Shown here one piece after another: positions 12,877 through 24,697 of a stretch of 64,000 nt of DNA. The position numbers and the translations under genes were made by a program. How positions within the stretch are numbered: the first letter of the stretch is position 1; each line of letters opens with the position of its first letter. The stretch spans positions 4,836,001 to 4,900,000 of the forward strand of contig CAVNZM010000006.1 of the NCBI GenBank assembly GCA_963693365.1. Reading direction: 5' to 3'. The DNA is from Amoebidium appalachense (lineage: Eukaryota; Ichthyosporea). The notes beneath the pieces were generated by a model. The model was not told the origin of the DNA. It did no database searches and worked only from the letters and a program-made list of their open reading frames with translations.

Positions 12877-12998
12877 ACCACCACTATCCACATTGCCCAA
12901 CCTACAAACCAACAGTGGCACGAAAAAAAAAACCGAAAAGGGAAAAAGAAATATTGTGATTGTGTGTGGGGGTGGGGGTGGGTGTTTTGGCGGGGGAG

Positions 12999-13031
<33 letters not shown>

Positions 13032-13623
13032 TGGTAGGGGCCCCGCGGATAACTTTAAATTGGTGCCGGTGACGAAGAGTAGTGCGTGTATGGTGGTTGT
13101 GTGTGCTTGTGCTGTTGCGCTTGTGGCATGACAAACTAATTATAGCTAACTACTAACTATATAGTCAATTACTAATTAGAGGCCAATTAACTATAACTGT
13201 GTGATTGCACAAGTTTCTGCCTGTTGTTTTTGTGCGTGCATGTGCGGAGCATGCCTACATGTACTGTGCGTGGCTAACAATATGTATAGCGAAATATGTA
13301 TATGCATCTCTGTGTGCGCAGGAGCTAGTGTGCAGGTGTGTTGATAAACTTTGTGTTCGTGTCACGGAAAAGAAAGAAAAAAAATGTGTCTGCATGTGCA
13401 ACCGTGCGACGCCATAGCCTTGCAAAGTACCCCATGTATACACGTAGGCTTATCGAGTGTGCGTGCATGAAGAAGAGGTTAGCATATGCCTATGTGTGCA
13501 TCCGCATGTGCAGTAACTTGACCAAGTGTGTGTTTATGTGCCGCATGCATATGTCTGTGTACTGGTGTGTGCATGGTGGTAGTGCCCATGGTGGTGGTGG
13601 TGGTGGCGGGAGGGAGAAGCGCG

Positions 13624-13665
<42 letters not shown>

Positions 13666-14103
13666 GGGGGAGAGGGGGGGGGGGGGGGGGGGGGAGAGCA
13701 TGTGTGTGTGTATCTCAGGATGAGTGCGAGTGCATTTGTGCGCGTGTGTGTTTCACACTGTGTGCAGCACGTGCATGCGCCGATGTGTTTGCGGGTGTGG
13801 GTGTGTATATGTTTGTTAGTTTGTCGCGGCATGCATTTTGGTTTGTTTGTGTGTACATGCTTGTGCGTGTGCGTGCGTGTGTGCGTGCGTGCGTGTGTGC
13901 GTGCGTGCGTGCGTGCGTGCGTGCGTGTTCGTGTGTGCGTGCGTGTGTGCGTGCGTGCGCGCGTGTGGGTGTGTGTGCGTGCGCACGCGTGTGTGTGTGT
14001 GTGTATGTTTGTGTGTTGGTGTGTGTGTGTGTATGTGTGTGTGTACAGTTTTGTTTGTGTACAGCGCGGTGTGTGTGCTCTTGTCTGTATGTGATGCAGA
14101 AAG

Positions 14104-14172
<69 letters not shown>

Positions 14173-14570
14173 TGTGCTTGTGCGTGTGCGTGTGTGTGCG
14201 TGTGCAGTTTTGTTGGTGTGCAGTTCAGTTTTGTTTGTGTGCAGCGTGGTGCGTGTGCTCTTGTCTGTATGTGATCCGAGAAAGGCCATGTATGTTTCAC
14301 CTTTTCTTTATTAACTGAATCAATTAATCATTGAGGATTGTTCAAAAAGAGACAAACCATACCGTGTGATATCTGAGTTGACCCTACGTACTATGCTGTG
14401 GCCAGCACAGCATCATCTCATAGGTACCCGGTATATCCTTCAACAAATACAAACACATCAATAAACCATTAGTAAAAATAAGAACTGCCCGAAATAACAA
14501 CACATAAAAAATTATTTATACCTCCATAAAAACCATTTTTCTTTATCAACACTGTTAAGTCTACTTATGA
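12437..14570. repeat. Convergent intergenic region rich in microsatellites
   Basis: Lies between the 3' ends of the reductase (+) and pyruvate kinase (-). It holds a (CA)n tract at 12836-12872, G-runs near 12996-13030 and 13625-13695, and a long GT/GC-alternating block at 13700-14220 with pure (GT)n at about 14106-14170. Open frames through it are repeats of Cys-Val or His-Thr and are not genes. Confidence 0.75.
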
Positions 14571-16154
14571 TCAGTTTGCCTCAGGGACCACCAGTGTGCG
14601 CAGAGTGTTTGTGTGGCCCTCACCTCCACGCCATCCCTGCAGAGCAACCACAACAGACCCAGCCTTAACAAACCCTGCGGCAACGGCTTCCTCTAGCGCC
14701 CAGTTAATGCGAGCGTCCACATCATCTTGAAACACCTCCATCTTCTCCTGTGTGTAAAGAAGAGGGAAAACACCGCGAGAAAGATGTGCCTGGCGAGCAA
14801 CACGCTCGCTGCGCGTAACCAAAATGATTGGGCAGCGAGGGCGGTATTTGGACACAAGACGCGCGGTGTTTCCGGAGATGGAAAGAACGATAATTGCTGC
14901 GGCCTGCTGTGCGTACGTGGCCTGAACGGCCGCCAGAGCCATAGTCTCAGTGGTGGATTCGGCGGGTGTCAAAGTCTTCAAATCGTCCATGACGGGCTTG
15001 TACATAAAGGCAGCCTCTGCTTCCTTGCAAATGTTCGACATCATTTTGACCGTTTCTACCGGGTAGTTGCCCTTAGCTGTCTCACCAGAAAGCATGACGC
15101 AATCGGCGCCGTCGAGAACTGCGTTGGCCACGTCGGAGACCTCGGCGCGGGTAGGACGAGGGTTGTACGTCATTGAGTCGAGCATCTGAGTTGCGCAAAT
15201 CACGGGCTTGCCGGCCATGTTGCACATCGCGATGATCATTTTCTGCGCGAGGAAAACCTTCTCGCTGGGAACCTCAATACCCATGTCACCGCGGGCAACC
15301 ATCACACCGTCCGTCTCCTTGAGAATTTCGGCGAAGTTGCGGATACCTTCGTGGTTCTCAATCTTCACCATAATCTTGATGTGTTTGCCGTCCTCTCCGA
15401 GGCACTCGCGGATTTCGCGAACATCGGACGCCTTGCGAATAAATGAAGCAAAGATCATATCGACACCCTGCTGCACGCCCCAACGGAGATCACTCTTGTC
15501 CTTTTCGGAGAGTGCCGGGAGATCGACGTTAACGTTGGGAAGGTTGCATCCCTTGCGCCCACCGAGCAGGCCACCGTTAAGGCACTTGCACTTAACGAAA
15601 TCCTCTCCCTTCTCGACCACTTCGAGCGAGAGAAGACCGTCGTCGATGAAGATAATACCACCGATATCAATAACCTTGGGCAAGTTCTTGTAGTCGCAGA
15701 AAACGTCGGTCTTTGTTCCCTTCTCAAACCACTCCTGCGCCATGTGCAGCGTGACAATATCGCCGGTTTCGAGCTTTACGTCACCATCAACAAGCATACC
15801 CGTGCGGATCTCAGGACCCTTGGTGTCGAGAGCAATAGCAACGGGGGGACCGGGGAACTTTGCGCAAGACTCGCGCAAGTTTGCAATAAGTCCACCGTGG
15901 AAGTCGTAGGAGCCGTGGGAGAAGTTGAGGCGCATAATGTTCATTCCGGCGCGGCGGAGCTCGGTGAGTTTTTCGACCGTGCCGGTCTTTGGGCCGATTG
16001 TGCAAATGATGGAGGTGCGCCGAAGGTCGGTGGGTTCGGAGTAGATGTTGAGGGCGGCCATGTGTCCGACGCGTGTTGTCTGCTGGGCGGCAAGGCCTTG
16101 GTTGGCGAGGACGGTGTTGGGCAGAAGAACGGATGTGCGTCTCTGGGGAGCCAT
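14571..16154 (-). CDS. Pyruvate kinase, single exon
   Basis: Final glycolytic step: phosphoenolpyruvate plus ADP to pyruvate plus ATP, cytosolic. 527 aa, the usual length for eukaryotic PK. Recognised motifs: NFSHG (77-81) with R75; DTKGPEIRTG (110-119), where E115 is the residue typical of K+-dependent enzymes; catalytic-lysine signature MVKIENHEG (262-270, K264); ARGDMGIE (287-294); CATQMLDSM (320-328). The C-terminal LSISGNTARLVSKYRP segment resembles the fructose-1,6-bisphosphate phosphate loop, and GWRGG (507-511) the sugar-phosphate contact, so allosteric activation is likely. I chose the ATG at 16154. An in-frame ATG exists at 16304, but a TATA box lies at 16272-16279, between the two, and family N-termini match the shorter form. 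It is intronless, unlike its neighbours. Confidence 0.97.
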   Translation of the reverse strand: MAPQRRTSVLLPNTVLANQGLAAQQTTRVGHMAALNIYSEPTDLRRTSIICTIGPKTGTVEKLTELRRAGMNIMRLNFSHGSYDFHGGLIANLRESCAKFPGPPVAIALDTKGPEIRTGMLVDGDVKLETGDIVTLHMAQEWFEKGTKTDVFCDYKNLPKVIDIGGIIFIDDGLLSLEVVEKGEDFVKCKCLNGGLLGGRKGCNLPNVNVDLPALSEKDKSDLRWGVQQGVDMIFASFIRKASDVREIRECLGEDGKHIKIMVKIENHEGIRNFAEILKETDGVMVARGDMGIEVPSEKVFLAQKMIIAMCNMAGKPVICATQMLDSMTYNPRPTRAEVSDVANAVLDGADCVMLSGETAKGNYPVETVKMMSNICKEAEAAFMYKPVMDDLKTLTPAESTTETMALAAVQATYAQQAAAIIVLSISGNTARLVSKYRPRCPIILVTRSERVARQAHLSRGVFPLLYTQEKMEVFQDDVDARINWALEEAVAAGFVKAGSVVVALQGWRGGEGHTNTLRTLVVPEAN

Positions 16155-16271
16155 TTTGTTATTTGTGCGTGTGCGCGTTTGTTTTGAGTGTTGTGTGTTG
16201 CTAATCTGTTGTTCGAGTTGCTTTCGAACTTTGTTTGGTATTGAATGAGATGAGAATCCAAGGTGACCTCG

Positions 16272-16497
16272 TTTATATACCTTTGGGGACTGATCAAAAT
16301 CCAATTACCGGCACGTGGATTTACGATTGGCTAACTTTGGCGATTATCGATTGGTTGTTAGATTTCATTGGCTGTTGTGGTGATCACATTTTGGCGCTTC
16401 GCCAAAATATGGTAACTTTTGCTTCAGGTATTTACCAAATTTGGGTATTGCATAATAGTCATTACTTATTGGTCACTTTCTCTTAGCGCGGGCCAAT
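16272..16497 (-). promoter_or_regulatory. Pyruvate kinase promoter: TATA box and CCAAT cluster
   Basis: Read on the minus strand, GTATATAAAC (16271-16280) is a TATA box about 118 bp upstream of the start codon. CCAAT or its complement ATTGG occurs six times: 16301, 16326, 16350, 16367, 16468 and 16493. An E-box CACGTG is at 16312-16317. Such a cluster is typical of strong constitutive promoters bound by NF-Y-like factors. Function is inferred. Confidence 0.6.
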
Positions 16498-16499
16498 AG

Positions 16500-17439
16500 T
16501 TGGCGTGTTTGTGCGCCTCACACGTGCCCGGTTCGGTTCACCGGTGCGGCGGGGTGAACTGTTTCAGTCAAGCCGACTTGCACTTTGAAAACTCTCAAAG
16601 TAAACGAGCACGGCCGTTTGTTTATCATACCGACATATATTTCTGGGGGTTTTTTCTTGCAAACGTAAAAGAAATGACGTAGAAACATAAGCATGTACAC
16701 AAGCCGACACAAACAGAAGCGCGATGCAAAACACCGTGAGCTCGAGTGACTGCCGACTGTCCAGGACTCCCGGCGGTGACCCAGGTGCACCGTATGTCTA
16801 GTACTAGTATGCGTTGTGCGTGTAGTACACGTCCATGCACAGGCCTACACAGCACACCGACCCACACGCATGCACCGTGGAGCACGCGCTCACACACAAT
16901 CATGAAAACCTGCAAACACACACACTCACGTGTACACACATGTATACACAGTGCACACCGTGGCAACAACACACATCTGGCACACGCTTGCGGAACACAC
17001 TCTCACACACGTGCACGCACGCACGTACCGTGGCACGCACATGCATACCCGTACGCACGCACGCACGCACGCATACAAGCACATACACACACAGACATAC
17101 ACACATGCACACACGCACGCACACACACGCGCGCACGCACGCGCACTCAACAAAAAAGACATTTTGAAACGCAAAAACGCACACACACGACACACACAGA
17201 CACGTACACGCGCGCACGCACACGAATACACGTCCACCCACACGTCCACCCACACAAATATGTACACGCTCGCCGTGGCACACAGACACACACAGTGCAT
17301 GTCACACACACGCGCGCGTACTGTATGCATATGCATACGCCCATGCACACACACACACACACACACACACACAAGCACACACTCACACACGCACCCACAG
17401 ACACACACACACACACTCACACACACACGCACACACACG

Positions 17440-17485
<46 letters not shown>

Positions 17486-17783
17486 GCTACTAGAGATTTC
17501 ATGTTCAACACACACACCCCAGGTTGCATGCAAGGATATGATATCACAATAAGCTTTCGATTAACCGACTTAAATACGACTCCCGGTGCCCTCAACTTGA
17601 GTCAAGATCACAGTTATTGTGGCATTGTGTGGGCTGGCCCCGGATGCACGTATGTATAATACCCCCCCCCCCCCCCCCCCCCGAACTCCTCCCCCCCCCC
17701 CCCCCCCCCCCACACCCCTCCCCCCCTCCCCCCCCCCCCCCCTACCCATCCCTCCTTTTCTCCTTCTCCAATAATAGCTACTT
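16500..17783. repeat. Degenerate (CA)n/(CACG)n block
   Basis: From about 16830 to 17480 the sequence is almost entirely alternating CA and CACG, with pure (CA)n near 17450-17482. C-runs at 17661-17740 lead into the retroelement frame. No gene is seen and no GIY-YIG endonuclease could be found here. Confidence 0.75.
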
Positions 17784-20131
17784 GTGGGCAAGTTGCCGGC
17801 AGACTTAAATAAATTCCACGGGCAAAAATTGAAAAGTGTTCCGATATTCCAGGTGTTCATGATGACATGTGCCTCCTCTCACGGCCACCCCCCCCCCCCC
17901 CCTCTACTGCACATCGATAGTCTTATGTCTCGTGGTATCTTTTCCTCTGCATATCTACACCGCTTTAACACCTCCAACATCGTTAGGATGAAGGAGCACC
18001 TCCTTGCTTTCCCCACCGGCATTGCTCAACCTCGCCTTTCACAGATTGCTGCGTGCCTCAAACGTGAATTACGTAGTCGTTTTGAACTTGAACGTGTTGA
18101 CGTGTCGCAACCCCATGTGATGTTGGTGTCTGTGTTTCATAACTCCGGGCTCGATAGAATCCCTTTGCAACGCATCATCAAAGACAAAGAAATACATGCT
18201 CTCCTGCCGCTTGAAATGCGTAAATTCCGTATCTCTGCTGTGTGGAAATATGTGTCTACCCTGGGCTACACCACTATCAACTGCAAACACACCGCACGAC
18301 TCCCGCAGGACACCATTGCAAACATCCATGCACAACCCTGCCCTTGCAACGACCCGCACTATGCGCCATACGTACACCCACAACACGGACACGTGCTTAC
18401 ATCGCGCTTAGACATTCCCGGCCTGCCCGCAGACTTTGCATCGCTCATGCATTTTGGAACCAAGTTCCGAATGCAGGTCGAACAGACGGAGGACACCACC
18501 TGTAGCAATTTATTGACACAGGCGTTGCAAAGTTTCTGTAACAAGATGTACGATCTTGGTATGGCAGCTTATCCCTCTTTGGATCCGTGGGCAGCCGCCG
18601 TCTTTACTAAGTGTCGCCCCTTCCTGCCATATGCACAACATGCACCCAACACACACACCGTACCACAAGCTTCTGTGCTTCTACTGCGTCGCTTCCAAAA
18701 ACGTTTCGTAGTCACCACAATGGATAAAGCTAGCAACACGTTCGTGATCGTCTGCAAAAAACACTACGTTAGCAGCATTACAGCCGAACTGCATGCACCT
18801 GCCGCAACATACACCGTCTGCAACACTGCACCAAAAGACATTGTTGCACAACACCTTGCATTTCTCAAAACACATGACATAAAAGGCACACCAGGACGTC
18901 GCACTGCACGCTTGCCCACATTTCAGGCCATAGTTAAAATGCACAAAACACCACCCACCTTCCGTTTCATTGCCAACTCCTCTGCCACATCACTTGAACC
19001 TCTCTCCCGCCTTCTCACTAGTGTGTTTAAGTTCGTCTCCCCTGATGTCGAACGTATGTGGTGTGATGTTGTCAAACCCCACCTGCCACACAACACTAGC
19101 TCTTGCATTCTCACGGATAGCACCGCACTCACACACACAATCAACGCCCTTAACCGTACCACACGCCAACACGAAAATACGCCCGTGTCTGTGTTTGATT
19201 TTTCCACACTCTACACCAAGATTGACTTGCATGATTTGAAAGCTCGCCTCACTACACTGATTGACGCAATATTTGTCAAAAAATGCACTGACGCTCGCAA
19301 ACCACACATGTTTATTAAGAAAACCGGCTCCACGTTGTCCTGGGTGGATCGTGTAGATGATGATTCCCAGGATGATTCCTTTGAGCCTAAAGAACACTCT
19401 CTGCATCTCTCTAAGGCACAGCTTGTGGATTTTCTATGTTTCCTCGTAGATAACATATATGTTGTGTTTGGCGATACCCTCTACAAACAGGACATTGGTA
19501 TCCCCATGGGTACAAACTGTGCTGTTTTCTTGGCTAATTTCTATCTCTTTACTTATGAGTTGATTTTGTTCGCAAGCTTATTGCACACGAACGCATTGAT
19601 GTCTTGGTAGATTTTCAGTTTACTCGCCGCTACATAGATGATTTGATCTCCCTTCATAATCCTCGCATTCGCTCCCACCTCTATTTAGAAGATTGTGATT
19701 TCGGTCTGTATCCCAAGACCAGCCTTCAACTCAACCCTGCCGGTTCCTCCCCCTCTGTCCCCTACCTCGACTTGCATATCACCTGCACTAATCACGGCAT
19801 TCACACAACCATCTACAACAAGCTCGACACACCCACGTTCAATAAACTAGACATCGTTCGTTTCCCACATCACGACTCATTCATCTCCCGCACTGCAAAA
19901 TACGGCATCATGACAAGTCAAATGCATAGCTACCAGCGCAAATGCTCCACACTTGCTGCATTCACCACATGCACTGCACGACTTGCTAAAACATTGCTTA
20001 ACAAAGGCTACTCGTTTAGACTCTTGCACCACAAAATGCACAGCTTTCTCGCCACACACCCGCACATATACCGTGGCGTTCACTCCTCTCACATACTCTC
20101 CATCATCACTAAAAAGATCAACACTCCCTAG
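17784..20131 (+). pseudogene. Penelope-type reverse transcriptase, frameshifted
   Basis: Two overlapping frames, 17784-19610 and then 19604-20131, together cover one RT. A single-base frameshift near 19558-19570, just after the GIPMGTNCA motif, separates them. Numbered from the first codon of the open frame: a CxC pair at 186-188 followed by HGHV (201-204); DKASN (314-318) in the fingers; RFIANSS (394-400); motif A FDFSTLYT (471-478); GIPMGTNCA (572-580). The catalytic RYIDDL lies in the second frame (about 19631), followed by a PYLDLHI thumb-side motif. The order and motifs match PLE/telomerase-type RTs. The real start is unclear; ATG at 17925 is the first Met after the C-rich tract. No in-frame GIY-YIG is visible at either end. 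The element would act by target-primed reverse transcription, but this copy looks inactive. Confidence 0.8.
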
Positions 20132-20568
20132 TCCCCCACTCTATCCCGGTTTCCCCCCCCCCCCCCCCCCTCCCCCCCCTACCAGCCCCTACACCTCCCC
20201 CCCCCCCCCCCCCCCCTCCCCCCTCTCTCTCTCCCTCTCTCTCTCCCTCTCCCTCTCTCTCCCTCCCTCTCTCTCTCTCTTTCGTTCTCTCTCGTTCTCT
20301 CCCTCCCTCTCTCTCTCTTTCCCTCTCCCCCTCTCTCCCCCTCTCTCCCCCCCCTCCCCCTCCCCCCCCCCCCCCCCCCCCCCCCCTCTCTCTCCCCCCG
20401 CTCCTTTTCCCAAGCAATTCCCCCGCCGTTCTTCTTTCTCAGCCGGCTAGGTTTTTGGGTTGCCTGGTAAGTTTTGAAATGGAGGTCTCGTCTCTGATCT
20501 GTCCACCACAGAGGTTTTTTTTTTTTTTTTTTTTTTTTTCCTCTCTCTCCTCCCCCCCCCCCCCCCCC

Positions 20569-20749
20569 CACTCAGACGCAATTGATGACTTGGGCCCTCC
20601 CTGAGGATGGGCTCTGCTTATGACGCATACTGTGCGCATGGCTGATGCTGCATACTTGAATGTTTGCCTTTGCATGTGTCCTGCACCATGCTTCTCATCG
20701 TGTATGCGTACTTCGTACTGTGTTCCGCATTCAAACCCCCCCCCCCCCC
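20569..20749 (+). mobile_element. Subfamily-B 3' end nested in the PLE tail (copy B5)
   Basis: Begins ACTCAGACGCAATTGATGAC and runs through CCTGAGGATGGGCTCTGC to CCGCATTCAAA plus C. It is the reverse complement of the units at 47.9-48.9 kb. It keeps only one arm of helix 2, so it is truncated inside the core. It is inserted next to the poly-T/poly-C part of the A3 tail. Confidence 0.8.
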
Positions 20750-21112
20750 TCCCCTTTTTTTTTTTCCCCCTCCCTCCCTCCCCTCTCCCCCCCCCCCCCC
20801 CCCCCCCCCCCCCCCTTTTTTTTTTTTTTTTTTTTCCTTCTCCTCTCCCCCCCCCCCCCCCCCCCCCTTCCCCTCCTACCTTCTTTCCCCCCCTTCCCCC
20901 CCCCCCCCCCCCCCCCCCTCCCCTGGCCAAACCCTGTATACACTCTTCTCATCAGCAGGTCTCTAACCCACTCTGCAGAACGTTTTACGCATTTCTCCCC
21001 TCGGAGAACTTGGTCGTTGGTGCGTTTTTGTCTGACATCTAACGACTCTGCAGGGTCCCCTGAGACTACTGACACTCTAACATTCCCTCCCCTCTCTTAC
21101 TTCACACACACA

Positions 21113-21144
<32 letters not shown>

Positions 21145-21333
21145 CCCCCCTTCCCCTCCTCCTTCCCCTCCCATTTTCTCTGCACACTCAACAGGTCTTA
21201 ACCAGCTCTGCACATCGTTAGTCACAATCTTCTCACATATATGAGAGAATGATCGTATTGGTACGATTTGTCTAATATCTGACGATTCTGCAGCATCCCT
21301 AAGACCCCCCTCCCCCTCCCCCTCCCCACCCCC

Positions 21334-21457
<124 letters not shown>

Positions 21458-21542
21458 TTTTTTTTTTTTTTTTTTTTTTTGGCGCCTGTTGTTTTGCTTG
21501 TCATTTGTTGTTCTGGTTGATTACCTGTAATCTTCGCTTATT

Positions 21543-21590
<48 letters not shown>

Positions 21591-22164
21591 GTGCGGGGTT
21601 GCACATTACCGGTGTCTACTTTTCTTCTTACTGTTTTTCTCTCCACACACTTCATCTGTCCACTTCTGCATACCCCCTTTCATAGCTATAGACACACTTC
21701 ACACATTGCGTTACGCGCACGCATGCACACACCGCTCTGTTGGCGACAGCTCCCTTGGAACCCATGCGGCATGTTACCCGCCGGCGTAACATAACTCGGA
21801 CTATCGGTTTGGCTTTTTTCAAGCCCAAAGCAATGGGTGATACCATATTTCCGGCTGACATCCGGGGGCATAGCTTTCCGTTCGAAGACGATAAAGTTCC
21901 GCCCTAGTAAGCGTGTTACTACCCTGCGGCGTGGGTCAAATCTCATATTTTCCCCTCTGATTGCGAATTCTGCGGCCTTCGGGACTTAATTCTTTTCAGC
22001 TGGTGTAGTATGTTAGCCAGGGAAGTATCGACTTAGGTATCGACGGGGGAGCTTCCTAGAAGCCCCGTCTCCTGAGTTCCTATCTATATTTTTCTTGCTT
22101 CTGCTTACTGCTGCAACTTTACCCCCCGGCCTTTCCCACTGCCCTTGCCTGCATAAGCAACCCT

Positions 22165-22263
22165 GCTCGTCTCTGATCAAGACGGGTGACCTACTCATGT
22201 TCAAGTGAAACAGTATCTGAGTTGGGTTTCGTTAACGAGGGGAATAGGTCGAAACTCGGGTAC
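22165..22263 (+). other. Conserved two-helix RNA-like core (copy A3)
   Basis: Helix 1 is 22165-22173 with 22179-22187. Helix 2 is 22213-22223 with 22253-22263. Identical to A2 in this stretch. Confidence 0.65.
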
Positions 22264-22411
22264 TGTGGATGACGTGGGCCCCCCCTGAGGATGGGCTCTG
22301 CTTATTATGCATACTCTTTATGTATGGCTTGCATTCTGCATCGTGTTATCCGTTTGTTCTTGTGTACTTCGTACTTTTTGACGCATTCAAACCCCCCCCC
22401 CCCCCCCCCCC

Positions 22412-22806
22412 ATCTTTCTTCCCCCGACTGACACACACACATCCTGTCCCTTCTCTCAAGGTATCTTGTGCATCATATGTAGGTTTCAAGTTGGTGGTAC
22501 CGGCGACTAATAGATGGATACGTGTTGTTTCAGTGCTAAACAAGGGGAACCGACGCCAGTCGGGGAAGCCTTTTGGTGTGGGAGTGGTGGGAGTGGTGGG
22601 GGGAGGCGGGAGAGTACATGCAAGGGGGAGGTAATTTTATGTGTATTGGGGGGGGGGGGGGGGGGGAGGCAGGTTAGGACAAGCGAATGGTTGAGGTGAG
22701 GAAAATGGAGAAGGGGAAGAGGGAGACGGCTAGGGGAAAGGATGGAAAGGGGGGGGGGGGGAGGGGGGAGGGGGGATGAAGAGTAAGGAGGCTGGAACTG
22801 TAAGAT

Positions 22807-22859
<53 letters not shown>

Positions 22860-23133
22860 ATGGGAAGCATGGCAGCATTGAATGTCCGGTCGGTTCAAAT
22901 TATGTTGTGTTGTGCTAGGAGTCGCAGAATTTAGAATCTTATGTTAAATTGGTTAGGGAAAAATCTCACCTCGTCTGATTTTGGTCTAAAAACCGCTGTA
23001 CACGGGTACAGGGGGTGATTGATTTAGAATTAAGATATATAGCTCAATAATTTTTTTAAAAAGGTCATAAGGGCTTACCAAACCTACATTTTTGTCAAAA
23101 CGGGGGGTGGGGCCGGGGGGGGTGAGGGGAGGG

Positions 23134-23178
<45 letters not shown>

Positions 23179-23380
23179 GGGAGGGGGGGGGGTTGGACAC
23201 TGCATTGATTACAAAGTGACTTGAATGAATTTCACAAAGGTAGCACGCAATGCTTCAGTAACATTTTCCTATTTAAAACCGTGATGCTGCATGGATTCAT
23301 AAAGTTTTCCTGTAACAACAGCCCCCCCCCCCCCCCCCCCCCCTTCCTTCCCCTCCCCCCCGAGCTCTCCCCCCCCCCCA

Positions 23381-23421
<41 letters not shown>

Positions 23422-23473
23422 CCTCCCCCCGCAGGGGCCCTCGCGCCACGAGGCTCAGGACGTGTGTCTTGTT

Positions 23474-23518
<45 letters not shown>

Positions 23519-24434
23519 CCTCCCCCATCGGCCCCGTTCTTCTCTCCTTTTTCTCCCCTTTGTCTAAATGCCATGCAACTCATACCACACATTTACAGGT
23601 TTCTGTGAAGATATCTCTGAACTTTACACTGTAGAAGGGATGGGGTTTATGCCCAAGCAGCACTTGGCCCGACCCTAGAACCAAAAAGGGGTGACCATAA
23701 ATCGGCCCAGAAGAACCCCCTTTAAGATGTGTTTGAAATGACTGCCCTGACATTCTCTGCCTCACCTTTAGCAACGTTCATTCAGAGTATAGGATTTGTA
23801 GAGCACACGCCTGGCACGTGCATGATGAGTTAATTTTTTAATCGATCATAACCGGGTCCCGTGCCCCCCCTCCCCCCTCCCCCCTCAGTCCCCCCCCCCC
23901 CCCCCCCCCCCCCCGCTTCCCTCCTCCCTCCCCCTCCTCCCCCCCCCCCCATCCCCACCCCCACAACCGGCCGAAAATGGCACAGTAAAGTTAAAGATAA
24001 CGGAGTCTATGGACCCAGGGAAATTAACATACTTTGGCCTATTTTCAAAGTACCCGCTAAATGTTTTCAGTCACCCCCTGTAGATCATCTAGGCTAGGCA
24101 TGTAAGCGACCAGCAGTATGATTAAAGGCAACTGGGTTATTGGCCGCACCCAATAACACAAACACGTCCAAAAACAACGTGCGGGAACAAATTGTTTCGA
24201 TCGCTATCACACATCTCAGACGGTTTGTGAATTGTTAGATTAAAGACACACCACTCAAGCACAAGGGGACGGACGTGTGTTATCTCTCACTCTATCTATC
24301 TATATGTCTTTGTCATAGTGAAGTATGTATACATCCGATGATATCCCCGTCCCCTCCCTCTCTCTACCTTCGACTCTTTCTCCCTCTGCCTCTCTCCCTC
24401 CCCCCCCCCCCCCCCCCCCCGGCCACCAGTCTCG

Positions 24435-24465
<31 letters not shown>

Positions 24466-24626
24466 ACTCTCTCTCTTTCTCTCTCTCTCTCTCTTCCCCG
24501 CTCTCTCTCTCTCTTTCGCTCTGAAATTTTGCTCACTGAGTCACGGTGGGTTGGGCTGGGGGGATGACGCTTATTAACTAGCTCAGTAGTAAGTTACCAC
24601 AGAACACGAACCAGAAAACCGCACGT

Positions 24627-24697
<71 letters not shown>

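Noticed and set aside
13338-14318. Long Cys/Val or His/Thr repeat frames (also 16.7-17.5 and 58.6-59.5 kb)
   Set aside because: Pure products of (GT)n and (CA)n repeats with no non-repeat domain.
16155-16304. N-terminal extension of pyruvate kinase to the ATG at 16304
   Set aside because: The extension runs through a TATA box at 16272-16279 and does not resemble PK N-termini; the ATG at 16154 gives the usual family length.
17784-20131. Intact, active reverse transcriptase
   Set aside because: A frameshift separates the GIPMGTN and RYIDDL motifs, and the 5' end is replaced by a C-rich tract with no endonuclease domain.
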